This document shows, one piece after another, positions 8,729 to 19,241 of a stretch of 64,000 nt of DNA (the stretch's first letter is position 1; each line of letters opens with the position of its first letter). The notes below the pieces were generated by a model. The model was not told the origin of the DNA and searched no databases. It saw nothing but the letters and a program-made list of their open reading frames with translations. The translations under genes and the position numbers were made by a program. Origin of the DNA: Sergeia podlipaevii (Eukaryota > Euglenozoa > Kinetoplastea > Trypanosomatida > Trypanosomatidae); the NCBI GenBank assembly GCA_030849805.1, contig JASANZ010002273.1, forward strand, positions 62,001 through 126,000, given 5' to 3'.

Positions 8729-11700
8729 CCGCGAAAGAAAGAAAGAAAAATAGAAGGAAATAAAAAGAAGCAATGAGCCATTCTCTTGTTTCTATATATA
8801 TTCGCTGCTTTTCCCCCCTCATTCTTCCTTCCTTTCTTTGTGTGAGGGGTACTATATATATATATATATATATATATAAAGGCAAATAGATTTACAAATG
8901 AAAAATAAAAATGCAGAGGGACGTTTATATGTACTCACTTTTTGTGCATATAAAATGAAAGTGGTGGGGGGTGGGGGAGAGGGGGAGGGAAGAGCCGTAT
9001 CATTCTTCCCTCTACTTTCTGATTGTTAAGAGATCAGAGCGCTTTGCTCTTCTTCTTTTTTTCTTTTTTCTTGACCTATCTTTTGTATCGCAACTGGATA
9101 TATCATTGTAGGTTTTTGATGTGATTTTTTTAGTGGGTTAGCCGCCTTTTTTTTCCATTCGCTTTTTTTTTTTTTTGAACTGCACGTTGTTGTAGCTGAC
9201 CGTTGCCAACTATATACATGTGCCGTCTTTTATCCGAATGTATGAATGTAGCTCACGTTACTTCCCCCTTTTTTTTCATTTAACTGTTTCTTCTTTGTTT
9301 TGTGTAAATATATTTATGAGTGTTGATTGTCCTCCTTCTTCTTTTTTGTTTTTCTGAGATAAATGTGTATTGGGAGTTCTTGTTGAGATAGGCAGAATAT
9401 GAATAGTTGCCTGGTGGAGGAAAAAATAAATAAATAATAATAATAAAAAAAGAAACTATTATAAAGCAATACGTTTGTCTTATATATTATTGTTAAGGGA
9501 TCTATTATGAAAGAGCAGCACACATGAAGGGGAATACATTTTACTCAGCACCCGAATGTTTCCAATCTTTTTTTTTTTTGATATGTAAAGTTCCTCTTCA
9601 CTGTGTACTGCTTGATGTTTTTTTTCTTTTTTTTTTTGAGAACCCATTTAGGAGAACAATACATAATGGAAAAAAGTATAGAGGAAATATACAGATTACT
9701 CGGGGGAGGGACAACGGGAAGAAGGATGCGTAGGGAGAGAAGATGGATACATATCTGGCTGTGAGAGAGCGGGTGGGAGGGAGAAAAGCGAAGTAGGAAA
9801 GAGCAACCATATGCAGTTGTTCAATATTCTACTTTAGAGATACCTATGAGGTTAACAAGTGGAACCTATACATGAACTTCACCCTCCTGTTTTTCGTTTT
9901 TTTTTCTTCCTTCACTATCTCTTGTTTTCTTTTGGTATAAGTGAAGATTATGAACCCTTTTTTTTTTCTTGCGTGCCAAGGGTATTGCTTCTATTTTTTT
10001 TTTTTTTAATTATTGTTATATGTATATATATATATATAATAAAGGTATTACTATCATCATCATTTTGCCGTATAGATGTGCATAGTGAAGCAACCACTGT
10101 GCTTCAAGCAGATACTATTTATTTAAGAAGAAAAATTCTTTCTCTTGTTTGCATTCGTTCCCTTTGTGAGTACATTATATATATATATATTTATTTATTT
10201 ATATACTTTTTTTTTCCTCCCCTCTTTTTTTCTTTTTGAGAAGCGCAGCTGCATCTCTCTCCGTTACGCTCACCTCTTTCCCTTTGCTTATATCGGCCTT
10301 AAGAAGAAAAAAAATATTGCATTTTTTTTTTTTTCGCAAGTTCGTGTAGACTTGGCCTCAGTGGTGAAAAGGGTGGTGATGGTGGGAAAAAGAAAATAGA
10401 TAAGTAACAACAAAAGAGGATGAGTGATGTGTTTTCTTAAGTTTTTTTTTTCTTGATATGTGCGTTTATGCCTGAATTGCATCTCTGTACCACTATGAGT
10501 GGAAACCCTTCCTTCCTTCCTTCTTCCCCCCTCTCCGCCCCTCTCCTTTCATTTATTGCGCACTATGCGAACTATCAGGAAAAAGCCCCCGCCCCCCCAT
10601 TAAGGTAGCCGCTGGTATGACCGTTGCATTGTTTTTTTTATGTTTTTTTTTTTCCAAAGCTCACAGAAACACGAACATGTCAAAAATAAAATAAAATAAA
10701 AGAAATAGTGAGCGTATGCATGGGCAATGCCGGAGTTGATGGGAAAGGGAGTTATCTGCAAACATATGAGTGCTGGAGGGTGGGTGAGAGGGGAGGGGAG
10801 AGGGGGGAGAGAAGAACAAACTGCATGAGCTGTGAGAAGAAGCATTTTTTTTTTTGAATTAGCACATACATTATTCCCATTTTTTTTTTGATTGCCAAAG
10901 AGAAAGAGAGAGAGAAAGAGAGAGAGACAGTAAAGAGGGAATGGAGGTGCGTATAGGCAATACGTGCATTGTGATGTATGATTATTGTGGTACATCAAGT
11001 TGCTCCTTTTATATTTTATATTTTATTCAGGTCATCAGAGCTGTCTTTCAATTTTTACTCCAACAAAAAGGAAAAAAAAATGAGATAGATAGAGGGGAGA
11101 GAGCGGAAAAAGAAAAACAAGGCGTGAGGGGCATGTTTAGAAAAGGAAAAAAAATACTTTTTGTAGGGATACATGTATATGTGATACATAGATCAAGTAG
11201 GAGACACAGTTGTACGTCATCACCATTGTCACCTTTACCAAGGGCCTCCCCTCACTAATAATATTTTTCCCCCCTTTTTTTTGAGGGACAACCACCAACG
11301 TCCAGCTTCCTTCCTCTCCTCCTCTACCCTTTTCCTTTCCTTTTGTTTTCTTCCTTGTATATTTATCTTTGTATATTACTGTTCACGTCCCGTGACGTGA
11401 AGTAATCAAGCATTCAGGCATCCAACACATCCACCTGTTCTTTTTTTTTTTTTCTTGCTGGTATATTTTTCCCTTTGTTCCTTATTTTCTTCTTCTTCTT
11501 TTTTCTTGTTTACAAATCATTGCTTTATATATACCACATCCACAGCCACATAGATCATCGCAAAACAAAGAAGCAAGCAAGCAGGAGAAAGAAGAAAGGG
11601 AAGTGACTGCCTGTGTGCGCGCGTGTGTGTGTGAGTGATCATTTTTATAGTTAATATCAACTACTATTGGTTTACTATATAGTTTGAGATTGATCAAGAT

Positions 11701-11750
11701 ACACAAACACACACAAGAAGAAGATATATCTACAAGTAACACCACATATA
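8729..11750. other. Long intergenic region, no gene seen
   Basis: Three kilobases of AT-rich sequence with many T- and A-runs, a TA repeat (8853-8878) and GA-rich patches (around 10780-10930). The short open frames are low-complexity Phe/Lys/Ile strings and are not credible genes. A T/C tract at about 11484-11511 followed by CAG at about 11542-11544 is the probable acceptor for the first hydrolase gene. The resulting 5'UTR of roughly 205 nt has no ATG. Confidence 0.6.
8853..8878. repeat. TA dinucleotide microsatellite
   Basis: Thirteen TA units about 125 nt after the pseudokinesin stop. Confidence 0.9.
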
Positions 11751-13304
11751 ATGTCCGTAGAGGAGCGCTTTGCGGATGTTGGGCAGTGCGCCTCGACCGG
11801 ACGGCGCGTCCGACTTTGTTATCAAGTATTCGGCACCCCAGCTGGGAAGCCTGCTAGTACTACTACTACTGCGGGTGGTGGGGTTGGTAGCACTGCAAGC
11901 CAGCCTCAGCTTCCATGCATATTACTGCTGCAATGTATAGCAACACCGGGGGTTATGTGGGCAGATAGCTTCTGCCAAGCGCTCGCAGGCGCAGGACCAT
12001 ACATGGTGGTGCGCTTTGATTACAGAGACACAGGCCTTAGCACTCACTGGGATGAAGCGGACGACAATAACAATCATACCAACAGTACCACCATGGAGCA
12101 ACCTCCAGCAATGGGCACTACTACTAATAGTAGTGAGGAGCACGGGAAGAGTGAAGACGGCGATATCATGTCTCTTCTGGATAGCGACAGCAGCGACAGC
12201 GACACAGAAGCTAGCAGGACGAAAAGAGGCCGGACCCCACGTGGCATGGCCAGTACTGCTGCTGCTTCTATGTCTCGTCCTACTAGCGCTCCTCCCTCCT
12301 CCTCTCCCTCTTCTGTTTATCCCCCTGTCCCTTCCACCCACGTGGGTTACATAAGTTTTGCCTACGCTGTTCTTAAACCCGGCAAAGGTGCCCTCCCGGT
12401 GGTCTATACACTAGACGATATGGCACGCGATGCTCTGGAACTTCTCTCCGTGCTTGGCGTTAGTGACGCCCACCTGGTGGGCATTTCGCTAGGGGGTGTA
12501 GTATCTCAGTGTATGGCGTTGCTGCAGCCGCAGAGGGTGCGGAGCATGACGCTGATTGCAACCCAAGTGGGGGATCCGGAACTTACTCAGTGGCCTTCGC
12601 TGCGGGAGATGCTTTCATTTATCTCACTCGTGCCACGGTCCATCTCGACAAAGTACGCGCCTCGCATCGCTGCCGCGAAGAACGAAGCGGAGAGGCAGCG
12701 GCTTGTGAGGGAGAGGGATGCGGAGCGTGTACGAGTGTACGCACATTGCTTTGCCCGCTTTCTTGAGCGTATATCCGGAGATACAAAGTCCTACCCATTT
12801 AATATGGCAGCAACACAGGCGCGAATAGAAAAAGTTTTTGCACGTAGTTTGTACACGAAAGGTGCGGTGCGGCACCTGGCGGCGTTGCTGGACGCCTCCC
12901 CGCGCTCCCAGGCACTCAAGACACGTATCACGAGCGTGACACCGTCGTTTGGGCAGGGTGCGGTGGTCTCTTCACCTTCCTCCTCCTCATCTTCTTCTTC
13001 TTCCGTATCGCCTCGCACGTACATCCCCACACTCGTCGTGCACGGCACCAAAGATGGCATATGTCCTCCAAAAAATGGCGAGAACGTGGCCAAGTCGATT
13101 CCAGGTAGCAAACTGATGATGATCAACGGTATGGGACATGCCATCCCTCCTGCGTTGCACGACAGACTTATCAGGATGATTCTTGAAAACGTGCAGCAGG
13201 GAGAGAGGTTCAATCCGCGCGCTTCACTCAAGGTCCAGCAGCAGGTCAACCCCAGCGTTGCTGCTGGCGTCATGCGCAGCTTTATGCGACGTTCAAATTT
13301 GTAA
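11751..13304 (+). CDS. Alpha/beta hydrolase, tandem copy 1 (acidic/Ser-rich insertion)
   Basis: A 517-residue serine hydrolase-like protein, first of three tandem relatives. It opens with a conserved block (VGQCASTGRRVRLCYQVFG) shared with the next two genes. It has an oxyanion-side RFDYRDTGLSTHWD segment, the nucleophile elbow GISLGG (Ser246), the acid in HGTKDG (Asp435) and the base in GMGHAIPP (His463), so the catalytic triad is complete. Between RFDYRDTGLSTH and the cap lies a roughly 100-residue insertion (about 105-205) of Asn, Thr, Ser and acidic residues that copy 2 lacks; another Ser run precedes the acid strand. Such enzymes include lipases, esterases and enol-lactonases; the substrate is not deducible. 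No signal peptide or membrane segment is seen. Confidence 0.85.
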   Translation: MSVEERFADVGQCASTGRRVRLCYQVFGTPAGKPASTTTTAGGGVGSTASQPQLPCILLLQCIATPGVMWADSFCQALAGAGPYMVVRFDYRDTGLSTHWDEADDNNNHTNSTTMEQPPAMGTTTNSSEEHGKSEDGDIMSLLDSDSSDSDTEASRTKRGRTPRGMASTAAASMSRPTSAPPSSSPSSVYPPVPSTHVGYISFAYAVLKPGKGALPVVYTLDDMARDALELLSVLGVSDAHLVGISLGGVVSQCMALLQPQRVRSMTLIATQVGDPELTQWPSLREMLSFISLVPRSISTKYAPRIAAAKNEAERQRLVRERDAERVRVYAHCFARFLERISGDTKSYPFNMAATQARIEKVFARSLYTKGAVRHLAALLDASPRSQALKTRITSVTPSFGQGAVVSSPSSSSSSSSSVSPRTYIPTLVVHGTKDGICPPKNGENVAKSIPGSKLMMINGMGHAIPPALHDRLIRMILENVQQGERFNPRASLKVQQQVNPSVAAGVMRSFMRRSNL

Positions 13305-14087
13305 GTGGTGCGGGCGGCACACAGAGAGAGAGAGGAAGGGAGAGGCGAAATAGCGACAATGCGAGAATCATGTAGTGAGGAAGAACACAAGTAAGAGGTT
13401 CTGCAGATACACACGCCAATGAATTCGTTTTATTCATACTCCCCCTTCTACTTTTTTCTTGCTATCATTATTTTGCTACAACAAGATCGAAAGGGATTTA
13501 ATGTTGCTTGCTGGACTAGTGTGAAATCGTAGAAAGAAAAGAAAAGGAAAGAAAAAGATGAACTCCACAATTATGCCTTGAAATCCAAAGAGAAAGAGAG
13601 GAAGCATGACAACAAAAAGTTTTTTTTTATTTTAAAAAGGTGAGGGCTCATGTATGCTTGTTTGCTTTCAATATATCTATATTTAAAAAGGAGATGTTAT
13701 ATGTTCCATGACGTACCGAGTATTTATATCTATAAGTATGCGTAAGAAGCAGGAGGAGGAGAGGGAAGAGAGGGGATGTGAGGAGTTGCTAAGAGGAGAA
13801 AAGATGAAAAGAGCGGTATACATTTTTTACTTCTTCTAATTTTAGTTATAGTAATAGTATTCTCTTGCTCTTTTTTTTAACTTTTGCACACTATCAAATG
13901 CCCCCTTTTTTTTTTCTATTATTATTATTATTACTATTATTATTAAAGCAAACAGCATTCACAGATTTGTGCGCGCCACAGTGACGCGCACTCATTACTA
14001 CTACACCATAGGTGCATCGTAGCATCTGGCTAACTCTTTACCAGGTACACAGACGTTTATACATACCCAGCCCCGAGGGTATTTATT

Positions 14088-14090
<3 letters not shown>

Positions 14091-14123
<33 letters not shown>
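14091..14123. repeat. TA dinucleotide microsatellite
   Basis: About sixteen TA units between hydrolase copies 1 and 2; its translation forms the spurious Ile/Tyr extension of copy 2. Confidence 0.9.
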
Positions 14124-14126
<3 letters not shown>

Positions 14127-14191
14127 TCTTTTTTTGTAGAATTGTCTTATTTGCGTCCTCACCAAGAAGCATTTTTTTTTCTTTTTTATTA

Positions 14192-14193
14192 AG
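14192..14193 (+). promoter_or_regulatory. Candidate upstream splice acceptor for hydrolase copy 2
   Basis: A T-rich tract at about 14171-14189 ends in AAG here. From this AG to the ATG at 14339 there is no other ATG, giving a 5'UTR of about 145 nt that itself contains a second long T/C tract. The next AG after that second tract is already inside the frame (14346-14347). Confidence 0.35.
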
Positions 14194-14211
14194 AAAATAC
14201 TTTTTTTTTTC

Positions 14212-14242
<31 letters not shown>

Positions 14243-14338
14243 TTTGCTGTTTCGTGCCGGAACACACTTACTCACACACAACACAAACACATACACATTC
14301 TTCTTTTTTTTCTTTCTTTTCTTTTTTTTTTTCTTATC

Positions 14339-15529
14339 ATGTCAGACAATCAGTATGCAGTTATGATGCAAGAACACTGGCCACCTGCCCCCGCTGAGCA
14401 GTACGTTTCCGTCGGCAAGTGCGCGAGCAGTGGTGTTGACATCAAGATATGCTACAACGAATTTGGCAACCCACGCGATCCCCCGGTGCTGCTCATTATG
14501 GGACTGGGCTGCCAGGGCCCATATTGGGATAGCCGCATGTGCAGTATGATCGCTGATGCCGGTTTCCATGTCATACGATTCGATAATCGTGATGTGGGTC
14601 TCTCCACCCATCTTGACGTTCTCCCAAACCCAGGCGTGCTGCGCAGGCTGGTACCGTCTCCTTGTAAGTGGCTGAGTGACTTGTACCCAACATACACGCT
14701 GGAGGACATGACAATCGATGCGGTGCGTCTCTTAGATGCGCTCGAGCTGCACTCCGCACATATCGTTGGGTGCTCCATGGGCGGCATGATCGCACAGATC
14801 ATGGCTGTCAAGTACCCGAGGAAGGTTCGCAGCCTTTGCTTGCTTTCAACGTCCTCGCAGCTGCCATTCCCGAGTCTTGGCATCATCCGCAATACCCTCC
14901 GCCGCCCCAAGGGCAGTACGCTGAAGGACATGGTTGACTTCAAGGAGAGCTACTTTCGCTACGTCTCGGGCGATCTCCCCTTTCCCTCCGAGGAATTCCG
15001 TGCGGGTATGTTTTGGTCCTGCGAGCGCTGCATGGACGAGCGCGGCCGCTGGCGCCACCTCGCTGCCACTGTCTTTGCAAAGAGCCGTATCAGCCAGTTG
15101 GGGAACATTAACGCTTCCATACGTCCAGCGAAGCCGACCGGGTTGGGGTTTTGGGTTCTACTTAGAGGCGTCACGGCTACCGTGACTAGAGCACTGCTAC
15201 GCCGCATGACTACGACGAAACATGCCGAGAGGGAGGATGAGGACGGTGGTAGCGGCGTGGAGTGCCGGGAGAATGAAGAGGGGGTTCACATCTCAATCCC
15301 AAAGAAGCCCGTAGGTGAGTCGCTACTGCCTGTAGTGGTGCTTCATGGCGGCAGTGATCCTTTCATTCGGGTGTGCTACGCTGAGGAGCTTGCCTCTAGC
15401 ATAGCAGGGGCAAAGCTAGTTGTTTTCCCCAAGATGGGCCACTACTTTCCTTCTTCTATGTTTTGTCCCGTTGTTGAGGAGATTGTGCTGAATGCTAGGA
15501 ACGGGGAAGCAAGTCGATGCACTGGGTGA
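14339..15529 (+). CDS. Alpha/beta hydrolase, tandem copy 2 (compact form)
   Basis: A 396-residue protein and the shortest of the three, close to the bare alpha/beta hydrolase fold. It has the shared opening block (VGKCASSGVDIKICYNEFG), an RFDNRDVGLSTH segment, nucleophile elbow GCSMGG (Ser146), acid in HGGSDPF (Asp340) and base in MGHYFPS (His368). A modest acidic insertion precedes the last strand (about residues 290-320). The open frame runs 109 codons further upstream from a GTG, but that part is Ile/Phe/Tyr translation of microsatellite DNA. The ATG at 14339 directly follows a T/C tract. If splicing used the first AG after that tract, translation would begin at Met9 (14363), still before the fold. 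Substrate unknown. Confidence 0.85.
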   Translation: MSDNQYAVMMQEHWPPAPAEQYVSVGKCASSGVDIKICYNEFGNPRDPPVLLIMGLGCQGPYWDSRMCSMIADAGFHVIRFDNRDVGLSTHLDVLPNPGVLRRLVPSPCKWLSDLYPTYTLEDMTIDAVRLLDALELHSAHIVGCSMGGMIAQIMAVKYPRKVRSLCLLSTSSQLPFPSLGIIRNTLRRPKGSTLKDMVDFKESYFRYVSGDLPFPSEEFRAGMFWSCERCMDERGRWRHLAATVFAKSRISQLGNINASIRPAKPTGLGFWVLLRGVTATVTRALLRRMTTTKHAEREDEDGGSGVECRENEEGVHISIPKKPVGESLLPVVVLHGGSDPFIRVCYAEELASSIAGAKLVVFPKMGHYFPSSMFCPVVEEIVLNARNGEASRCTG

Positions 15530-16835
15530 GTGGTGGAGAGCTGCTGTATCTAGAAGTACATGAGAGCTGATTATTATGAAATGGGAGAAAGAAAAAGGAA
15601 GGAGTGAGGCAAGCAAACGGCAAGAGTATACCCCTCTTTTCCCCCTAAAGACACACTCGCACACACACACACACAAGTAAAAAATTTTTTTTGTTGCGTT
15701 TAAGAATATATCAGCTTTCAAAAGACGATACGCATAATTCATTTATCACTTATCTTATCTTTTTACCTTCCATTGTTTGCATTCATTCAATGTGCAAGCG
15801 CTCTATGACGAACAAAACAAGGAAAGAGGAGAAGACAACGAATAAAAAAAAAAACGATTTGTAGCGGCTGCAAAGCAGCGATGACGAACGCATGGAGATA
15901 GATAAACAAAGAGGGAGAGAGACATCTTTTTTTTTTTTTAAAAAAAATATTACATTCAAAAGAAGAAGGAAAGGAAAAGCAAAAAGCGTGCAAAACGCAA
16001 AGGAGAAATGCAAGCTAAAGATCTGTATTGCGAAGTCGCTGATTCGTTTATATATATACCTCTTCTCTACCCTGTAAATGTTTCAGCCCGGTGCTGTCTT
16101 ACATAATATACGCTATTGCTAGATATGGCGTACCTGTACTATGGCTTTATGATCAAATCTGTTGAAGCGTTTTTCAAACTTTTCTATTATTATTATTATT
16201 GTTGCCTTCCCTTTTTTTCTCTACTTCCTTTTTTTTTTCTTTCTGCTACGCTACTCAACAGATTGCATAGAGCGCAAAAGCAGTTTTTTTCTTTTAAAAC
16301 TATTTTACACAGGCCTCTTAGCACGAAGGAAAAAAAAAAACAAAGAGTACAGACACACTCATATCTATACACAATCAGGCATTTTAGGGGACATAGCCTT
16401 CGGAAGAAGAAGAAGAAAAAAGGCGTATTTTACCTCTTGCGCACCAATCTTTCGCTAGAGCACTTATTGTAACTATTGTTTTGGTTGCTATACTTTGCTT
16501 TTACTCTACTACTATTTTCATTTATAATTACTATCCAAAATCAGTACAACATTAGCCAGTTTTTTTTTTTCTTTACATATTCTGGGCTCAAGCAAAAAAA
16601 AAAAAAGAAAACCGAAGCTAGTAAGTGAAGAACAGTTATATATTTACTGTATTTTCTTTTTTATCTCTTCTTTTTTTTTTTTTCTCCTTCTACTGTTTTT
16701 TCTTGTTCAGAGGATCCTATATAATATCCCCTTTCTTTCTTTTTAACAGCATTTAAATAATTTTTTTTTCTTTTCTCTGTGAGCGCTGCAACTACAGCAG
16801 GGGAGACAGGTGGAGCATAGAAAATCCTTAAGGTC
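15530..16835. other. Intergenic region between hydrolase copies 2 and 3
   Basis: No gene supported. Contains a CA repeat (about 15658-15674), T-tracts and short Phe/Lys-rich open frames that look like noise. A T/C tract at 16761-16778 followed by AG at 16782-16783 is the likely acceptor for copy 3; the 5'UTR of about 53 nt has no ATG. Confidence 0.6.
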
Positions 16836-19241
16836 ATGGACTTTCAGAGCTCCAATCAAAGCAACAGCAACGCTCGCAACGGCACAGCGACTGTTCCAAT
16901 ACCTTCCTCCTCGTCTTGTGGTTTTTCGATGCGCGAACAGCAGCAACAACCTCAAGAGGAGGGGCAGCCACATGTAGCTGCACCAACCCCATTGGCTCCC
17001 GTTCCACGCAGCGGTGAACGCGTTACGTTCGTGCGGCACTGTTCGCAGAGTGGTGTTCCTATCGAGTTATGCTATCAGTGTTTTGGCGACCCCGCTGACC
17101 TAAATCCGGTGATCCTTCTTGTTTGTGGCCTTAACATGCAGCTGTTTGCCTGGGATGAAACTTTTTGTGAAGCACTCGTCCGCGCCGGCTTCTTCGTTGT
17201 GCGCTTTGACAATCGCGATATTGGCCACTCTACCAAGATAGAGGGCCGTGGCAGCGTGGTGGGACCTCGCCTGCTGCTCCCAGGCAAGTGGGCCTCGATG
17301 TTCGGTGAGCGTCTCCCTTACACGATTGAGAGTATGGCAAAAGATGGGCTTGCTCTGCTGGACGCGCTGCACATTGCGAGCGCGCACGTTTTTGGTGTCA
17401 GCATGGGCGGCATGATTGCACAAACAATGACGCTCCTCGCGCCAACGCGGGTGTTGAGCTTGACGAGCATCATGTCCACAACCAATGCGTCAGACCTGCC
17501 GGATGCACAGATGTGGGTGAAGCTCTGGATGCTGCGCAAGCCACCCGCGAAGTGCACAGTAGACGAGTTACTGACGTTTCGTGTGAACTCTCTTCGGCGA
17601 TTGCTTGAGCACGCGCTGCCGGTGGACGCGGACTATCTCAAGCAGCGCTACTTGATGTCACTACGAAGGAGCTCCTACGGCGCCGGACTTCTTCGCCAAG
17701 CCGGCGCGATCCGGCGATGCCGAGGCCGCGATAACGCTCTCAAGTCGCTGACCATCCCCGCCCTGGTCATTCACGGTGCACACGATGTCGTGGTACCCCC
17801 TGTGCATGGCTATCGCACAGCATTATGTTTGCGCTTCTCTCGCCTGTTGATCCTGAAGAGTATGGGGCACTACTTGCACCCAGCCTTCTTCAATACAATG
17901 GTCATGGCATTTGCCGACATGGCTGCGACAACGGTTGGAAAGCCTATGGTCGTGCGTGTCGCGCCATCTCCGGCAGTAGACACGATTTACTTGCCTTCCT
18001 CCATGCTGCCGCCACCTGGTGCAGCAGGAGGAAAGAGTAGGAAGGCTGCATCCACTGAGGAGGCGGTGGCAACAACTCCTTCTATAAATGGAGCACCAGC
18101 GCAAAATAGTAGTAGTAGTAGTAGTGGTGGTGCGGCAACTTCACAGCTTCCTGCTGCCACCGATGAACCAGCCCAGTCGAAGATGATATCTTCTATGGGT
18201 GTTCTCTTTACGCCAGTCGTCATCTCTGTTGGTTCTAAACTTGGTCGAGCCGCGATTGCGTCTGTGAACCGTGCGGTTCCTGGCATTGGAGATCCAGCGC
18301 TGCCGCAGGCAGTCCTCATTGACTTGCATGAGGGTGGCGTGTCCACCCCACCTACATCTGCTCTTTCAACTGCGTCCCCCACTAGGCCTTCTTCTCCCCT
18401 TCTTGTTAGTACTGGCCCCAGCATGACAGCAGAGCCTACTCATACAATCGGAGAGAACAAGGCCCCTGGCGCGGATGATGTGCAGCAGCAGGATATGCAG
18501 ACATTTGTCATGGGCAGTCCATCGACGTGGCACAAGGCGTCTTTTCCTGTTGAAAATGTCGAGGAGGCCGAGGCCAAGGCACATTCAAGACCGATCATGA
18601 CTGGGGTACCTCTTGAGGCATACTTGATGCTGCTTTCAGAAGGGCTTGTCGCGCCGTTGGCGTCAAATGCGCCGACAGCGCCAGGGGCCGGTAGTGGTGG
18701 TGGTGGTGAGCGACAATTTCAAGCCACACCTCGGAGATTACCGCCACCATCACAATTAACTTCAACGGCTGCGGTATCTCTTGACAATGCCAGCGACCCT
18801 TTACCATCCCCTAGCTCACTCTCTTTTTCTCAGCAGGGAGCTGTCAATCTCTCGTCCGCTGGCGACGGCGCTGCTGCCCCGGTGATGTTGCCAATATCTC
18901 CTTCCTCTGACAACGTGCTCGCGGCGTCGTCGCTGCACGAAGTTTCTGCCAGTACTCCCCCTCCTGAGTGCGCCACTACTGCGATGCCGTCTTTTGCGTC
19001 AAAGCAGGTGTCGCTCGCACACTGCCGACACATGTCTCAGGTAAACATGGAGGATGTATGTGGGTCTAGTCAGTTTGCCCGGTCCATGGCAGGGGCAGAG
19101 GAGGTGGCCGTGACGCTGCTTGCTCCGGTGTTGCCAGGCGAGGACGATGCTATTCTGACAAGTGCACTGCCTTCCCCCCACTTCTCAGAGAAGGAGGAGG
19201 GGGGCGAATATGCTTTGAAAGATGATAAAATGTGTACGTGA
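16836..19241 (+). CDS. Alpha/beta hydrolase, tandem copy 3, with long disordered C-terminal tail
   Basis: An 801-residue protein. After an N-terminal Ser/Asn/Gln-rich leader it carries the family opening block (HCSQSGVPIELCYQCFG), RFDNRDIGHSTK, nucleophile elbow GVSMGG (Ser189), acid in HGAHDVV (Asp317) and base in MGHYLHP (His345). The fold ends near residue 370. The remaining 430 or so residues are Ser/Ala/Pro/Thr-rich with poly-Ser and Gly runs and no recognisable domain, so this copy is a hydrolase fused to a large disordered tail. The cap region is closer to copy 2 than to copy 1. No signal or membrane segment. The tail could serve targeting or regulation; that is inference. Substrate unknown. 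Confidence 0.85.
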   Translation: MDFQSSNQSNSNARNGTATVPIPSSSSCGFSMREQQQQPQEEGQPHVAAPTPLAPVPRSGERVTFVRHCSQSGVPIELCYQCFGDPADLNPVILLVCGLNMQLFAWDETFCEALVRAGFFVVRFDNRDIGHSTKIEGRGSVVGPRLLLPGKWASMFGERLPYTIESMAKDGLALLDALHIASAHVFGVSMGGMIAQTMTLLAPTRVLSLTSIMSTTNASDLPDAQMWVKLWMLRKPPAKCTVDELLTFRVNSLRRLLEHALPVDADYLKQRYLMSLRRSSYGAGLLRQAGAIRRCRGRDNALKSLTIPALVIHGAHDVVVPPVHGYRTALCLRFSRLLILKSMGHYLHPAFFNTMVMAFADMAATTVGKPMVVRVAPSPAVDTIYLPSSMLPPPGAAGGKSRKAASTEEAVATTPSINGAPAQNSSSSSSGGAATSQLPAATDEPAQSKMISSMGVLFTPVVISVGSKLGRAAIASVNRAVPGIGDPALPQAVLIDLHEGGVSTPPTSALSTASPTRPSSPLLVSTGPSMTAEPTHTIGENKAPGADDVQQQDMQTFVMGSPSTWHKASFPVENVEEAEAKAHSRPIMTGVPLEAYLMLLSEGLVAPLASNAPTAPGAGSGGGGERQFQATPRRLPPPSQLTSTAAVSLDNASDPLPSPSSLSFSQQGAVNLSSAGDGAAAPVMLPISPSSDNVLAASSLHEVSASTPPPECATTAMPSFASKQVSLAHCRHMSQVNMEDVCGSSQFARSMAGAEEVAVTLLAPVLPGEDDAILTSALPSPHFSEKEEGGEYALKDDKMCT

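Larger units (their letters stand above)
13305..14338. other. Intergenic region between hydrolase copies 1 and 2
   Basis: No gene. AT-rich, with a run of ATT repeats (about 13915-13945), a TA repeat (14091-14123) and several T/C tracts. The last T/C tract (14299-14336) runs right up to the next ATG with no AG between, so the acceptor for copy 2 is uncertain. Confidence 0.55.

Noticed and set aside
8729..11750. Small Phe/Ile/Lys-rich frames as possible small genes
   Set aside because: They are low complexity, overlap microsatellites and T-tracts, and lack coding composition.
14012..14338. A 109-residue N-terminal extension of hydrolase copy 2
   Set aside because: It begins at GTG and is the translation of TA, ATT and T-tract repeats with no trace in the paralogues.
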